Source of the DNA: Tenodera sinensis
Taxonomy: Eukaryota > Arthropoda > Insecta > Mantodea > Mantidae
Direction of reading: 5' to 3'
Length of the DNA stretch: 64,000 nucleotides
Assembly (NCBI GenBank): GCA_030765045.1
Contig: CM060962.1
Location: 263,156,647 to 263,220,646 of the forward strand
The translations under genes and the position numbers were made by a program. The first letter of the stretch is position 1, and each line of letters opens with the position of its first letter. The notes beneath the pieces were generated by a model. The model was not told where the DNA came from and searched no databases. It was given only the letters and a program-made list of their open reading frames with translations. Of the stretch, positions 1 through 15,374 are shown in pieces.

Positions 1-2419
1 AACGCTGTATTCACTAATACCAAAGTGTGTTATAAAACCAAATGATAAAGTTTGGAACACTTAGCACTGCAACATCTCAACATTACCTTACAATTGTGTC
101 ATAATTAAGGACGGGAATGAATGCGCCCAAAGGCTATCAGAAGCATAACACCGAAAATATACTTTAGAAAATATATTTCCGCATTATGCCAAATGCATGT
201 CAAAAAAAAAAAAAAATAAATAAAATAAAATAAGTAGAATAATGATGATTACATATTCTAACCTTGAAACCACTTTCTGAACATCTCATATCTTCAGTTT
301 ATAGCCTGAGTCTACCTGCAGGGATTATTAGAATCTACCACAACTACACATTAAAAGGGGTGGAAATTACTACAATACAACGGCCACTTAGGCGACTCAG
401 AACCCCCTTGTTACACATTTACTATAAAAGTGACACTTATAAATTACACTAAAACTTCCGACGAACAATGAGGCGCTGTGGCAGAGATAATCACAAACCA
501 TACTGCAAGACAAATTGACATTTTGCTAACATTCTTCACTCCACCAACAGATGTTTCTAAACAGTCATAGTTTGCGACCATCTGCCAGCTGCATTCAAAA
601 TCACAAGACGTGTTCACACGTTATGACTTAAGTGGGAAGAAAAAAAAAGAAAAAAAAAAAAACACACTTGATATTCGGCCTGCAAAGAATGACAAAATAG
701 TAGAAATGTCTGTAAAAAGAGATTAAGATGGAATTGATTAGGTTAGTTAATGTGTAATGCATTCTCCTCTAAATCTGGAAGTCGATTAGACTTAGAAAAT
801 GAATAGGTAAGAGAAGTAAACATTCCTGAATAGGGAAACGAACTTCATATAGTATAGATTTTCTCTTAGAAAATCAGATGCTGTGCTCTTTATTACCAAT
901 AACATGAAATACATGGTAAACAAAACTGACTTCAGCCTAATGGATTATTTTATATTATTATAGATGTTAAAAAAGTTAAATTACTGCGGTATGGTATATG
1001 TGCAGTTTTTTTCAGATGACACAAAAATCTAGAAGTGATGAAATGAGCCCTTGTAAACCTGCAAAATCAAGGAAAAAATTCAACAAATAAAACATGTGTA
1101 TATCAAAATGAAAAAGGGTCAGAAATGAGGGAAAGGCTTCCAGACAAAAGCAACCAGAAAATTACTCAAATTGTCACTATGGGAAAAGAATATACCTGTC
1201 CGAAGAAGTATTATGGTAAAATATGGAACAAGAAAGTTATGTTTGACACAGTTGAGATGATAGCAATGTTCAGCTTTCTCAGTACTGCAGAATCTTATTA
1301 TGAACTTTCCATTGGTATAAAAAGACAGATCTGTCCCTTCAGTCACTTGTGTATTAGGTACCAATGTTAAATCAGAACCTGTCTTTGTAGCTGATTATAA
1401 GACAGACTTGGAGGTTGAAGACGTAGAGTAGGAAGGAACCATCACGAATGTTTGAATACTTATGCTTTATTCTTGTCATATTTGATGAAAAGAAACTAAC
1501 ATAGCAAATAAAATCTAATAATTGTGTATTTCGAGAAAGAATGTCACAAGCCACAAACAAAATTACTTACATCCTCTTAATGTTTTATATAAATAATAAA
1601 AAGCGGATTAGATAAAATATTCTATTGTGTCAATATATACAAAAATATAGGGGTATATACTGTTTTAACATTGTGCCATGTATTAGGCTATTCTCATTTT
1701 AGAATTGCTCCAAAAGTTTAAAACGTTTTCCTGTAAAAGTGTGATTTTATGGCTTGTGACTATCTCTGATGCAACACCTCAGTTACGAATCCATAAGGAG
1801 AGCTGCTATGCAAAAGATCAAGGAGTAACTTAAAGAACACGGTCAGAAATGTGAAGGCCAAAGAAAGCTTAGTTACCTGTATAAGTATCAAAGGGTGGGG
1901 AAACTTACCATGCAAACGCAGCGCGCAGATCTACATAGTAGGTTATTCTAGGAAGAGTAAGATCAGACCCCAGGCAGCGACAGTGCTGCTACTCCTATCC
2001 CACGAACAATGATGGGCAGGGACAGCCAGATCGACACATGGTGGCGCACCGGTAAACTATTAGGAAAAGTACACCCGACCGTACCCAGAAAAAAAAATAC
2101 GTGCGACGGATTAAGAACATTCGCTACAGCACTAAAACAGTACGAAATAAATGCACATCTGGAACATAGCGGCCTCTATGTAACCATTTGAACCCAATAT
2201 GTTACGAATCTATAATATATATAACGCCAACCTAACAACCACAATAATCAATAACTACGGCCATATGTTTGTTTAGGTATCCTCTAGAAACAGTTGCTTG
2301 AGGTTTATTTTTCTCACAACTCAATAATGTTATAAACATATTCACCAAAAGCCTGTTGTGACCCATTTACCCCATTATAGTGCTCTATTAACAACGAATG
2401 TATCAGAGTATGTTATTTG
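1..2419. other. AT-rich non-coding stretch
   Basis: I see no coding exon, RNA gene or recognisable element. The stretch has short A-runs near 201-216 and 640-661. The short open frames in it lack codon structure or any domain I know. The more GC-rich piece at about 1900-2190 could be an old repeat but matches nothing else here. Confidence 0.5.
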
Positions 2420-2592
2420 AAATGAATTATGTGTTTTAAACAGATTTGCGTCTGCTGTGTGGAACCTCTTTGTTTATTTCTATGGTTTACCAATCATACA
2501 AAATTCATTCCGAATGAAGAGGAGTGAAGAAGCAGAAAATTAAGATATATGATTTTAATCAAAATGGCTAATGCCATTTTACACACACACGG

Positions 2593-2638
<46 letters not shown>

Positions 2639-2740
2639 ACGAATTTTCTACGTAAAAGATGGGGATATTTTTTACAAAACTTTTCGTCACATTATTTTTT
2701 TATTTCCACAACTTTATACCCTGTATTAAAAAATAACTAA
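2420..2740 (+). repeat. Family A fragment with poly(A) run
   Basis: The piece at 2430-2590 resembles the middle of family A, for example the 'gtttaccaatcatacaaaat..cattccgaatgaa' segment followed by 'attttaatcaaaatgg'. It is interrupted by 45 consecutive A residues at 2593-2637. It is strongly diverged and both ends are unclear. Confidence 0.4.
2593..2637. repeat. Poly(A) tract, 45 bp
   Basis: An uninterrupted A-run directly after a short (AC)n stretch. It could be the remains of a retroposon tail or simple-repeat expansion inside a family A fragment. Confidence 0.9.
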
Positions 2741-7519
<4,779 letters not shown>

Positions 7520-7539
7520 ATACAAGAAATAGACTTCAG

Positions 7540-7878
7540 TGGCTAATGAGGGAAAATTCAAGATACACATTTAATTTGTCATTGACACATCTTAATCATA
7601 TTATAATTTAATCAAAATCATTAAAGACATTTATAAGAAAATAAAAATTGTCGAGAAAACTAGCATGTAAAGGCTAACCTGAACAGGGGGAGACACTGTT
7701 TTAACCTGTGTGTCGCATCCGTGGAAGATAGTGAGTTTAAATACTATGTTTCGTATTTTAAAGATTTTCGGTGTTTTAGTAATGTCGTAGTTTCAAAATG
7801 TATATTTCCAGTCAAATCTCGACATCACATTTTAGGATGGTATGCCTATAATAAGTACTTCTCCTACTAGAGAAATTA
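7540..7878 (+). repeat. Family A copy, 3' half
   Basis: It shares with other family A copies the order 'ttcaagatacacattt', 'aatcaaaatcattaaagac', 'tgtgtcgcatcc', 'tttccagtcaaatctcgacatc' and the terminal 'cctactagagaaatta'. The 5' half is absent or too diverged to see. Confidence 0.65.
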
Positions 7879-8431
7879 AGTTTGTTGATATCTAGGTGCA
7901 CATATAGGCTGAACATATTAAAATCCTGCCGTAGTCTTTTTCATGACGCCACTGAAAAATTTTTGAGATGGTACAATTTTGCATTAAAGAAACACAACTC
8001 GAATTGTAACCTTCGAAGAAACTGAAATACACTAATGTGACGCAATACATGCATGAGTGATATCACAGTTTTGCTGAGGTGGATCAATTTTCAAATGTTA
8101 CATAATTGCGATATCGGAGCTCCTAATTTTCTATCACGTAGCTCCTCAATATGTTCCCAACAAAGACCTTACGAGGCTGAGTTTACCCCGTACCAGACCT
8201 CCGGAATCAAACCCTTGGTACCGGGCACTGGCAGTCCCATATATGATTAATCCGATGAATTATTAAGCTAATACGAAGCTTTACGAGGTCACAACAAATA
8301 CCAACAACAACCACTAGGTATGTTTAATACTGCATTCATGTATTCGACCTCCACCTGATCTTGCCACAAAGTATTAACCCATAGCCGAACACTACACATG
8401 AATTATTAAATTGAAAATAGAGGTTTAAAAT
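7879..8431. other. Non-coding flank left of the Tc1 element
   Basis: AT-rich sequence without a supported gene. The GC-richer patch at 8130-8250 has a short open frame without any recognised domain. Confidence 0.45.
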
Positions 8432-8443
8432 ACAGTTGTATCC

Positions 8444-8461
8444 AAAAGTTAAGCATAATTC
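8444..8461 (+). repeat. Tc1 terminal inverted repeat, left
   Basis: AAAAGTTAAGCATAATTC, the perfect inverted partner of 15341-15358. A diverged direct relative (AGTGTTAAGCACAATGC) occurs about 40 bp further in, as in Tc1 elements with IR/DR ends. Confidence 0.8.
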
Positions 8462-8652
8462 AATGTTTTATTACTGAACTATCACAATTGTACAAGTGTT
8501 AAGCACAATGCAATGAGTTCTTATCAATGTATCACACATGATCTGGAATGCAATAGAAAACTAAATGGAAAACAATTTTGGCCTCGGGACACATTTTTAC
8601 AGAAGTACAAATTCTGACTAACACCCTACAATAACAATGAGGTGCTGAGCGA

Positions 8653-9640
8653 TTAATATCGGGTGTGGTGACCCCTCATCACTGCAAAAGCCTCGCAGCG
8701 CCGTAGCATCATGTCTATCAGATGGTTCAGGAGCTCTGCAGGCGGCTGCTCCTATTCCTAACGAAAAGTATTTCCGGGTTCCGGAGGCATCCTCAGTGGA
8801 GAGTGGTGGGCTGGAACTCGTCTTCCTAATGCTTTCTAGGCATTCTCTATAGATTTCATATTCGTGGATATTGCTGGCCAGTCCATATGCTGAATATCTT
8901 CCCTCTCAATATAGCCGTCCACCAGCTGAGCTCTGTGCGGACGTGCATTATCGTCCAAAAAGATAAAGTATGGACAACCGCACTTCTGAAAATTCGCTCA
9001 TGTGGTTCCACTGCTTCATCTCTGTACCTCTGGGCACTCATAGTACCACCGTGTGCAGATCTGTATGTCCATTGCACATAAGTACGCCACCACCAAATAG
9101 GCATATTTCTACGATCTTTATGGGATGAAAGCGTGTTCTACGTTCCCTCCAGATTGTTATGCGACGGGAATCATTGTTCAAACTGAATCTCGACTCATCT
9201 GTAAACAGCACATTCCTCCATTCATTCAAGGTTCAATATTGACGTTGCTGACTACTGTAAACGGAAACGTATGCCTAGTCGAGTGAGTAGAGCACACCGC
9301 TGGGCGTCTGGCATAGAGACCGACTGCACTGAGTCTCCGATACAGTTTGCCTCGAAACTCGAACTCATGAGGTGGCTGCAAGCTTGGAACGCAGTTGTCA
9401 TGGAGGTATTCTGTAATATCGTTGTATTGTTATGGTCAAATAATCGATCCTGTTGCAGTATTATGACCCGTGAGCGACCGTGTACGCGACATCACGTGTT
9501 TCTTGGAACCGTCTTCAAAGTCTGGAAATGACACTTTGTGCTACTTGTGGCATATTCAGGGCTCGAAAGACTGCGATCTGTGTCTTACCTGCCTCTAGAT
9601 GTCTTATTGTTCTACCCTTCAGTCTTACCACAAGTAACAG
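8653..9640 (-). pseudogene. Tc1-like transposase, broken
   Basis: Reading leftwards from about 9640, in shifting frames, the order is: a paired-like helix-turn-helix ('GRTIRHLEAGKTQIAVFRAL' then 'SRLWRRFQET'), a second DNA-binding part, the first catalytic block 'WRNVLFTDESRFSL' (first D of the DDE triad), 'YRDE' and 'PHERIFRSAV', a degraded second D block corresponding to 'DDNARPH' near 8945, and a C-terminal 'HTRY' followed by a stop at 8653. Known Tc1-like transposases of about 340 residues have this layout. Several frameshifts and stops make it inactive. The transposase would have cut and pasted its own element through the terminal repeats. Confidence 0.85.
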
Positions 9641-9666
9641 AAGCCACACGTTGTGATAACATTTAA

Positions 9667-9670
<4 letters not shown>

Positions 9671-9721
<51 letters not shown>
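9671..9721. repeat. Poly(T) tract, 51 bp
   Basis: An uninterrupted T-run just outside the Tc1 transposase N-terminus. It may be the poly(A) tail of a - strand retroinsertion, which would mark the left border of the inserted DNA. Confidence 0.9.
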
Positions 9722-9724
<3 letters not shown>

Positions 9725-9897
9725 TGAAGAAAACCACTAAAAAGACTGAGCAAGATTACGAGAAGTAAAAGTTTTGAGTTGTGATAGCACGGAAGATTAA
9801 ACTGTGTTAACGAGGAGGAGAAAACTGTGTATTTATGGTAAAGTGTTAAAAGAGAATGAAGTGATAGGAAAGTAACCGGAACTGACTTTGTCACAAT
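9722..9897 (+). repeat. Family B fragment, 5'-leader part
   Basis: It aligns along its length with 44040-44222, sharing 'aagtgaagaaa.gcactaaaa', 'gagttgtgata.cac.gaaga', 'actgtgttaa', 'gaagaaaa.tgtgta' and 'taaccgga.ctga'. Only the untranslated-leader portion is present. The promoter half with heat-shock-like sites is missing. Confidence 0.75.
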
Positions 9898-9984
9898 AAT
9901 TTAATGTACAGAACTCATTCACATTTGTATTTAGCTCATTCGCACTCCACGTAATAATTATTTCTCATTGGACGAGATATACGT

Positions 9985-10210
9985 TGAAAGCTCCTTTCAT
10001 AGCTTTTTTTTTCTTTTTTTTACCGTAGTTACAATTCTGTCCATTTTTTTTTATTTTTTTATTTTTTTTAAATTTTTTTGGTTTTTTTTTAATTTTTTTT
10101 ATTATTTTTTTTTTTACTTAGAAGCTTCGGTTTTTTTTTGTTTTTTTTAGTTTTTTATTTTATATATATTTTTTTAATTAATTTTTTTATTATATATATA
10201 TTATTTTGAT
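9985..10210 (-). repeat. T-rich tract, likely LINE A-rich tail
   Basis: About 220 bp of T-runs broken by A, AA or AT, just downstream (on the - strand) of the LINE ORF2 stop codon. It is most simply a degenerate A-rich 3' end of the retrotransposon, followed by an AT dinucleotide patch near 10160-10200. Confidence 0.6.
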
Positions 10211-10229
10211 TATAGTTGCATTGTCGTAT

Positions 10230-12056
10230 TTAAAGTGCAAGGCGTGTTATGTACGGCCGCATTGATTTGCTGAGACCAGAAGTTATCAGTTGCCAGCGTG
10301 CCTGTCTCAGAAAACTGACCCAATCCTTCCTCTGCGCCACTGGGCCATTATTCTGTTTAAGGATCCAGTACAATGTTCCCATTACCAGCCAAACTACACA
10401 GCGTTGGAGTGCAGTATTCTGAAAATGAAATTCCAAACGCTGGAGCTTCTCAAGGCATGGTGGAGCTTGCGGTGGGCACCATTTGGCGATATAAGTCCGG
10501 AGCTCTACCCAGATGACTTCAACCTGCTTACAGGAAGCAATCCGGTGGTCCAATGTGTCAACGGCGGCACAAGATGGACATTGGTTTGACTGTGCCCTTC
10601 CATGTCGCCAGAGTTTATCCGCTGACGGTATAGTCTCATTTAATACTTCATAGGTGGTTTCCTGCCAATCACTGGGCACATGTTTGCAAAATAAATTCTG
10701 CCAGATCACTTTCCACACCCTGGTATATTTCTCTGCCACTCTGGGAAACAGATGAACTGTCGTGAGCATACGGTAGTGGTCCCGGGTGCATTCGAAGGCC
10801 GTAATGTCATCGTTGTTGTCCAGAGTTCGTTTTAGGTGAAGGACAGTGGGTTTAAATCCGTTGAATGCCACCTGAGGGTTATGCAGCTGTTCCTTCCAGA
10901 AATTTTGGTCAATTGATGAGCCAGATCCGCGCAATGATTGTGTGGCGGTTTTCCCCAATAAGGCCATGCATTTCTTGGCAATGTCCACTAAGCCGCAACC
11001 ACCTTTGGACGGAGGCAAACGTAGTTGAGGCCGGCTCACCTTATATGCTTTTCCAGTCCACAAAAAGTAACCAAGGAGTTGTTCCAGTTTCTGTGCGTCA
11101 CGTTTTGAAATCGGCAGAATCTGTGCCACATACCAAATTTTGCTTAGACCATAAGTATGCAGGTACCAGATGCGTTGTAGCAAATTCAGGATCCGGATCC
11201 TCTCCATGGATAAGGAATGGCGTAAACTATTAATTTTTTCCCTCCAGTTAACTGCAATAGTATCTTCTATACTTGCCATAAAGCATATACCAAGTATCCT
11301 TGTAGTAGTGACACATTGCATCCCCAAGGTCTGTGGCGGTTCCGGCCAATTTCCTAATATTAGGATCTCCGATTTCTCAGCATTTAACACTGCACCGGAC
11401 ATCGTTGTGTACTGCTCCAATCCCTGTTGCATGGTCGTCATATCTTCATTATCTGCAGCCACCACAGTCACATCATCAGCATAGGCTGTAAGTGTGAACC
11501 GTTCATTGTATACACTGACTCCTCGCATGGTTTGTTGCAACCTCTGGAGTAAAGGATTCAATGCCAATGAGAACAATCCCATTGATAGCGGGCAGCCTTG
11601 ACGTACTGATCGTTTTATTCGTACCGGCCTGGAGAACCATCCGTTCCATAAGACTCGAGACTGTGCCGTGCCGTAGAGTCCCTGAATAAGATTGATTACC
11701 GGTACTGGAAATTTCGCAGCCGTTAAGCAGTTCCACGGATACGAATGGCGCACTCTATCAAAAGCCTGTTGAAAGTCGAGATTGATCAAAGCCACCGCTT
11801 TATTTTCTCTGCGTAGATGGATCAACGTGTCACGCAGTTCCGCCAATGTGACAATAATGTTCTTTTTCGATATTGCCGCTTGGTTACAGTGCATGATTTC
11901 TGCATATGCACCTTTTAATCGGTTAGCCAGAACTTTCGCAAATAACTTATAATCGGCGTTTAGCAGCGTTATTGGACGATAGTCCTTCATGGTGGCGGTT
12001 TTCTGTTTCTTCGGCACCAGGGTGATAACACCATCCGCGAAGGTTGCGGGAAACAC
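10230..12056 (-). pseudogene. LINE ORF2, reverse transcriptase and C-terminus
   Basis: An open frame of 608 codons carrying the RT fingers and palm. 'LDFQQAFDRV' corresponds to the first catalytic block, 'QGCPLS' to the template-grip block, and 'YADDVTVV' is the intact YxDD catalytic pair. After the thumb and connector comes a C-terminal zinc-like motif, C-x2-C then H-x4-C ('CPSCAAVDTLDHRIASC'), and a stop at 10230. The enzyme would copy element RNA at a nicked target. Upstream the frame is joined to the linker only by a frameshift around 12000-12060, so the starting Met is not a true start but the first ATG after the break. The domain itself is complete. Confidence 0.9.
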
Positions 12057-12502
12057 TGCTGTCTCCCACAGTTATATACTTCCATCACTTCGTTCTTGAT
12101 TATTGGCCAGAACTTTCTATAGAATTCATAGGTGAGCCCATCAGGACCTGGTGATGTGTGTCGACTGGCTTGTTGAATGGCGACCAACACCTCCCGCTCC
12201 GTGATAGGGCTGGTAAGTATTGCTGCGGATTCCTGGGTGATGCCGGTGTCAAACAGTTCATGTTCCACACGCCTATAAGGGGTGTCTGCTTCTGGCGCTT
12301 CTTGAAATAAAGCCTGAAAATGATCCGCTATCAGCTGGAGCTGGGCGCGCGTTCCAACATGGGCAGTTCCAGTGTGCGCGTCCCGTATTGTTTGAGGATA
12401 TCTTCCATGTCCCTTCTGCCGCTCCTTTGCGAAATAATAAAATGAGTTCTGTTCCGCTTCATGCATGGATTTCACTTTGGCTCGAACTTTGTGTCCTTCC
12501 AA
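11987..12502 (-). pseudogene. LINE ORF2, linker before reverse transcriptase
   Basis: This segment links endonuclease and RT. It contains a 'FYYFAKERQKGHGR' stretch and 'SPGPDGLTYEFYRKFWP', the well-known RT-0/RT-1 entry motif (PGPDG). The frame then runs past the start of the next RT segment at 12056, showing a frameshift near 12000-12060. Upstream, at 12503-12699, the continuing protein sequence can be read only by switching frame with intervening stops. The segment is therefore a piece of one broken ORF2. Confidence 0.85.
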
Positions 12503-12699
12503 TTGGTGTAAGTGTTTTAATTTGATGATTTATTTTACTTTTTTATCTCCGTCTGCACCTCATAGCCCTCCCTTTGCTTCAGATGCAGCCCCCACAGCGC
12601 CTCATTGTAAAAATGTAGTAGCTGCTTCTTGGCCTGTGCCCTCACAATACCCATGGATTTAAATAGGGAACGAATCGCTGGTTTTGCCGTGTTCACTCA

Positions 12700-13497
12700 T
12701 CAAAAACTCTTCCGAGTTGAACTTCTAAAGGCCGACTGTAACTGAAGCCATTTGATTTGAAATTGTTCCCGAATGTCTGTGTCCTCCAGCATAGAATTAT
12801 TGAGTTTCCAGTAGCCACGGCCGGCCGTCTCATGCCTTAATTCATTTATTTGCAATTGACATAGCACTGCATGATGGTCGCTAAAAGCCACCGGAATGAC
12901 CCAAATTCGATGGACATTTGGAGCCATTCCGGGAGATAAATACTGTCGATCGATGCGTGAGGCAGAAGTGTTGCGGATAAAAGTGAATTCCACTTCATTC
13001 CCATGCTTGATCTCCCATGCGTCAAGCAGTTGCAACTGTGACACTAGGTGTTGTAGCATGAAGCTAAAATTCGTAGCACCTTTTTGATCCTTCGCCTGCA
13101 GCGTGCAATTGAAGTCGCCTGCTAGCAGAAGTTCCTTGCCTTGTCGCAAATGCCGGGTTACATCGGTTTGGAAGAAACGCGCTCTCTCGTGTCTATTCTG
13201 TGTCCCAGCTGGAGCATATATGTTAACCAGGACGATCTCTTCCAAAGTAGCGGACAGGACCCGGCCGTCGGGATCCATCTGAAAATTCTGCAGGGGAAGT
13301 CCCTTCCTGTACACTATTGCCGTTCCTCTGCCGTGTAAACCTAGGTTAACTTTATAGTCGTAATTGTAAAGAGCATCCAAGTTGTAAGTATTTACTTCTT
13401 GGAGAAAGCATATGTCAATGTTGTTCACCTGGAGGAAACTATTGAGCAGTTTTTGGGTTACTAGATTTCTGCACCCATTCACATTCACTGTTGCCAC
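12700..13497 (-). pseudogene. LINE ORF2, AP-like endonuclease domain
   Basis: 265 codons starting with 'MATVNVNG', the usual N-terminus of APE-type LINE endonucleases. The active-site landmarks appear in order: 'FLQEV' (metal-binding E), 'NIYAPAG', 'LLAGDFNCTL' (D and N), 'ASRIDR' and 'FSDHHAV' (catalytic D-H pair). The domain would nick genomic DNA to prime reverse transcription. All catalytic residues look intact. The frame stops at 12700, well before the RT, where an undamaged ORF2 would read on. The start lies about 90 bp after the ORF1 stop. Confidence 0.9.
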
Positions 13498-13590
13498 CGT
13501 TCGTAGATAGATAATGATGAAAGCGACTGTCGCAAAGATAGTGTAACTCGGGCGTCTACGTTCTTGGCCTCGTGCATTGCTACTAGAGTG

Positions 13591-15126
13591 CTACTGTTCA
13601 GTCTCTGGATGTCTAACTGGGGTTCTCTGTGCCGGAGGATTTCCCCTAATCCTTGGATCACATAAGGACACCTGGGGCTTCCGTGTCACCTGAAGTAGGA
13701 TCGGCGACTCCGCTTCTTTAGCCCTCGCATCAGGTTGAGAGGGATGAGATCCACCAGCCATCTCTGCACGCCGATAAATTGCGACTGCTTCAGCTGACCT
13801 TGGTTGGTCCTCTTGGGATCTGTGTGGCCGTTCGGTTACTTGCGGTCGAGTATCACTCACAGATGGTCGCGCCGCTACGGTGGTGCCGGGGGTGTCCTCC
13901 CGGTAATGGGAGTCGGCTCCTATCTCCACCGCTGGGCACCTCACACTTTGTTGTAACTGTGTTGCTTCGCAATCACTCTGGGGATTGTTTCCCGCGTCCC
14001 TCCTTGCAGGTAGAACCTCACAGGTGTTCCTGTCACCTCCCTCCTCCAGGATACTGCTGCCAATCAATGCTGAGGCAGGCTCTTGTGTCAGTACTCCAGC
14101 CGTATCTACTGTGTCTGTGGACGGGACTTGTAATTGACGTGCCTCCTCATGGGCTCCTTCCACAGCTTCCTCCAGCTCCATTTGATTATTCCAGGATGGT
14201 TCTTCCTTATGGGCTTTGCTTGTCTTCACCCGCTTGGCCCGTTTCTTCTCGGTCGGGCGTTTCTCTTCTGCTGCAGCTGTTTCCGTCACAAGTGGACCCA
14301 CCTCGGGTGGTATTATCTCCTCCGGATTGGCCAGATGTACTCGTTTCCCAGTGGTATCTCGAACTATGGAGGCATACTCCCTTTGCGGTGCAGACCTTGC
14401 TGCTTCCTGTTGACTATCATTCACCAGGGACGTTTGCCTGTTTTCATCCGTAGGATGCGCACCCTCACTCTGCGTGTCCACTACCACCTTCGTCGGTTCT
14501 GTTTCGTTTCTCCGTCCAGTCGCCACTGGGCGTGTTGCGGTCGGACGGTGGGGGCAAAATTCCTTTAGATGTGCCGTGCTACTGCAGACGTAGCAGGATC
14601 TGGGTTGGCCGGCGTAGGACACCGATAATCTGTAGCTGCCAATGATGATAAAACTAGGGATGTTCGTCTTCAGTTGCATCTTAACCGCTCGTACCCCATT
14701 GAACACCGGGACGCGATATTGTCGGCTCCATTGTTCCTTCCGGACGTCATATACCGTTCCGTAGCGCTGCAACGCTGCTTTTAAGACCTCTGCCGGGAGC
14801 TCTGGGGGTACATCAAACACTCGGACATTGACAGCATTACCGGTCACGTGTTCGATAAGCACTTTAGTCATCTCACCATTCATGTATGTGAAAGGTGTTT
14901 CCGCCGCGAAGGTATTGAGGGTTTTCTCCAGCAAGAGTGCTGATATTAATTTAACATAAATTGCCCGTTCATTTGCGATTAACTGTATTGTATCCACTTG
15001 TTCCGCATTTAACCGTAATGTATCTGCTATGAAATCATGCACTTCATATGCCGACGGTCGCGTTGCACTTAAAGCAAACTTGATCCGGAGGGTATTTTTT
15101 CTCCCGTAATTTCCATTTCTTTTCAC
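13591..15126 (-). CDS. LINE ORF1 protein with CCHC zinc knuckle
   Basis: A 511-codon open frame without internal stops. The N-terminal about 170 residues look like an RNA-binding fold with alternating strands and helices. One zinc knuckle of form C-x2-C-x4-H-x4-C lies at about residues 178-191 ('CYVCSSTAHLKEFC'). The rest is low-complexity, rich in E, P, T and R with a basic stretch ('EKKRAKRVK'), probably disordered. Such ORF1 proteins coat element RNA and help bring it to the nucleus. It lies directly upstream of ORF2 on the same strand. Being intact while ORF2 is broken suggests a recent insertion. The start ATG is the first in frame. Confidence 0.85.
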   Translation of the reverse strand: MKRNGNYGRKNTLRIKFALSATRPSAYEVHDFIADTLRLNAEQVDTIQLIANERAIYVKLISALLLEKTLNTFAAETPFTYMNGEMTKVLIEHVTGNAVNVRVFDVPPELPAEVLKAALQRYGTVYDVRKEQWSRQYRVPVFNGVRAVKMQLKTNIPSFIIIGSYRLSVSYAGQPRSCYVCSSTAHLKEFCPHRPTATRPVATGRRNETEPTKVVVDTQSEGAHPTDENRQTSLVNDSQQEAARSAPQREYASIVRDTTGKRVHLANPEEIIPPEVGPLVTETAAAEEKRPTEKKRAKRVKTSKAHKEEPSWNNQMELEEAVEGAHEEARQLQVPSTDTVDTAGVLTQEPASALIGSSILEEGGDRNTCEVLPARRDAGNNPQSDCEATQLQQSVRCPAVEIGADSHYREDTPGTTVAARPSVSDTRPQVTERPHRSQEDQPRSAEAVAIYRRAEMAGGSHPSQPDARAKEAESPILLQVTRKPQVSLCDPRIRGNPPAQRTPVRHPETEQ

Positions 15127-15340
15127 TGTTAAATTTAGCTGATCTACTCACTTTAAATTCCTACACTTGGTGATCGATAATATCACTCACAGTGTGGTAT
15201 ATGTCTTTCTTGCGCTCACTCACTATCACGCCACACACGCAGTAGACAAAACAACCGGTTCTCTGGTACGTCCGCTCTGTCCAAGCGCACGGGCTTGACT
15301 GCGTTCGCTCATCGTTTTCTCTTTCAGTTCTCTGTTTTCC
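15127..15340 (-). promoter_or_regulatory. Probable LINE 5' leader, then Tc1 remnant
   Basis: No open frame. The sequence just upstream of ORF1 should contain the LINE's internal promoter and 5' untranslated region. The border between LINE and the remaining Tc1 end was not located, but must lie between ORF1 and the TIR at 15341. Confidence 0.4.
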
Positions 15341-15358
15341 GAATTATGCTTAACTTTT
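15341..15358 (-). repeat. Tc1 terminal inverted repeat, right
   Basis: The exact reverse complement of 8444-8461 over 18 bp. Confidence 0.8.
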
Positions 15359-15374
15359 ACACACTAACACACTA

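Larger units (their letters stand above)
10230..15290 (-). mobile_element. Near full-length non-LTR retrotransposon (L1/Tx1-like)
   Basis: A two-ORF LINE on the - strand: ORF1 at 15126-13591, then ORF2 starting at 13497 with endonuclease, linker, reverse transcriptase and a C-terminal zinc-binding motif, ending at 10230. The order ORF1, APE endonuclease, RT, CCHC and A-rich tail is standard for L1/Tx1-type elements. Phrases such as 'DYRPITLLNADYKLFAKVLA' are typical of that group. ORF1 is open throughout and ORF2 carries only a few lesions, so the copy is fairly young. The 5' leader probably covers about 15127-15290. No clear target-site duplication was found. The clade assignment is by motif memory, not a tree. 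Confidence 0.85.
8432..15374 (-). mobile_element. Tc1-like transposon interrupted by a LINE
   Basis: An 18-bp motif, AAAAGTTAAGCATAATTC, lies at 8444-8461 and is matched exactly in inverted orientation at 15341-15358. The left copy is followed by a Tc1-type transposase reading leftwards (8653-9640) and its 3' untranslated part. The transposase N-terminus stops near 9640-9665, where a poly(T) tract and other repeats start, and the LINE follows to about 15290. The simplest reading is one Tc1 element, about 1.3 kb originally, into which a LINE and further DNA were inserted. The outer TA dinucleotides (about 8431 and 15373) could be the target duplication. The alternative is two unrelated Tc1 ends of the same family. 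Confidence 0.6.

Noticed and set aside
10290..11484. Several + strand frames of 99-122 codons
   Set aside because: Shadows of the reverse transcriptase frame on the opposite strand.
13779..14568. Frames of 224 and 144 codons on the + strand
   Set aside because: They are antisense to the intact LINE ORF1 and have no domain of their own.
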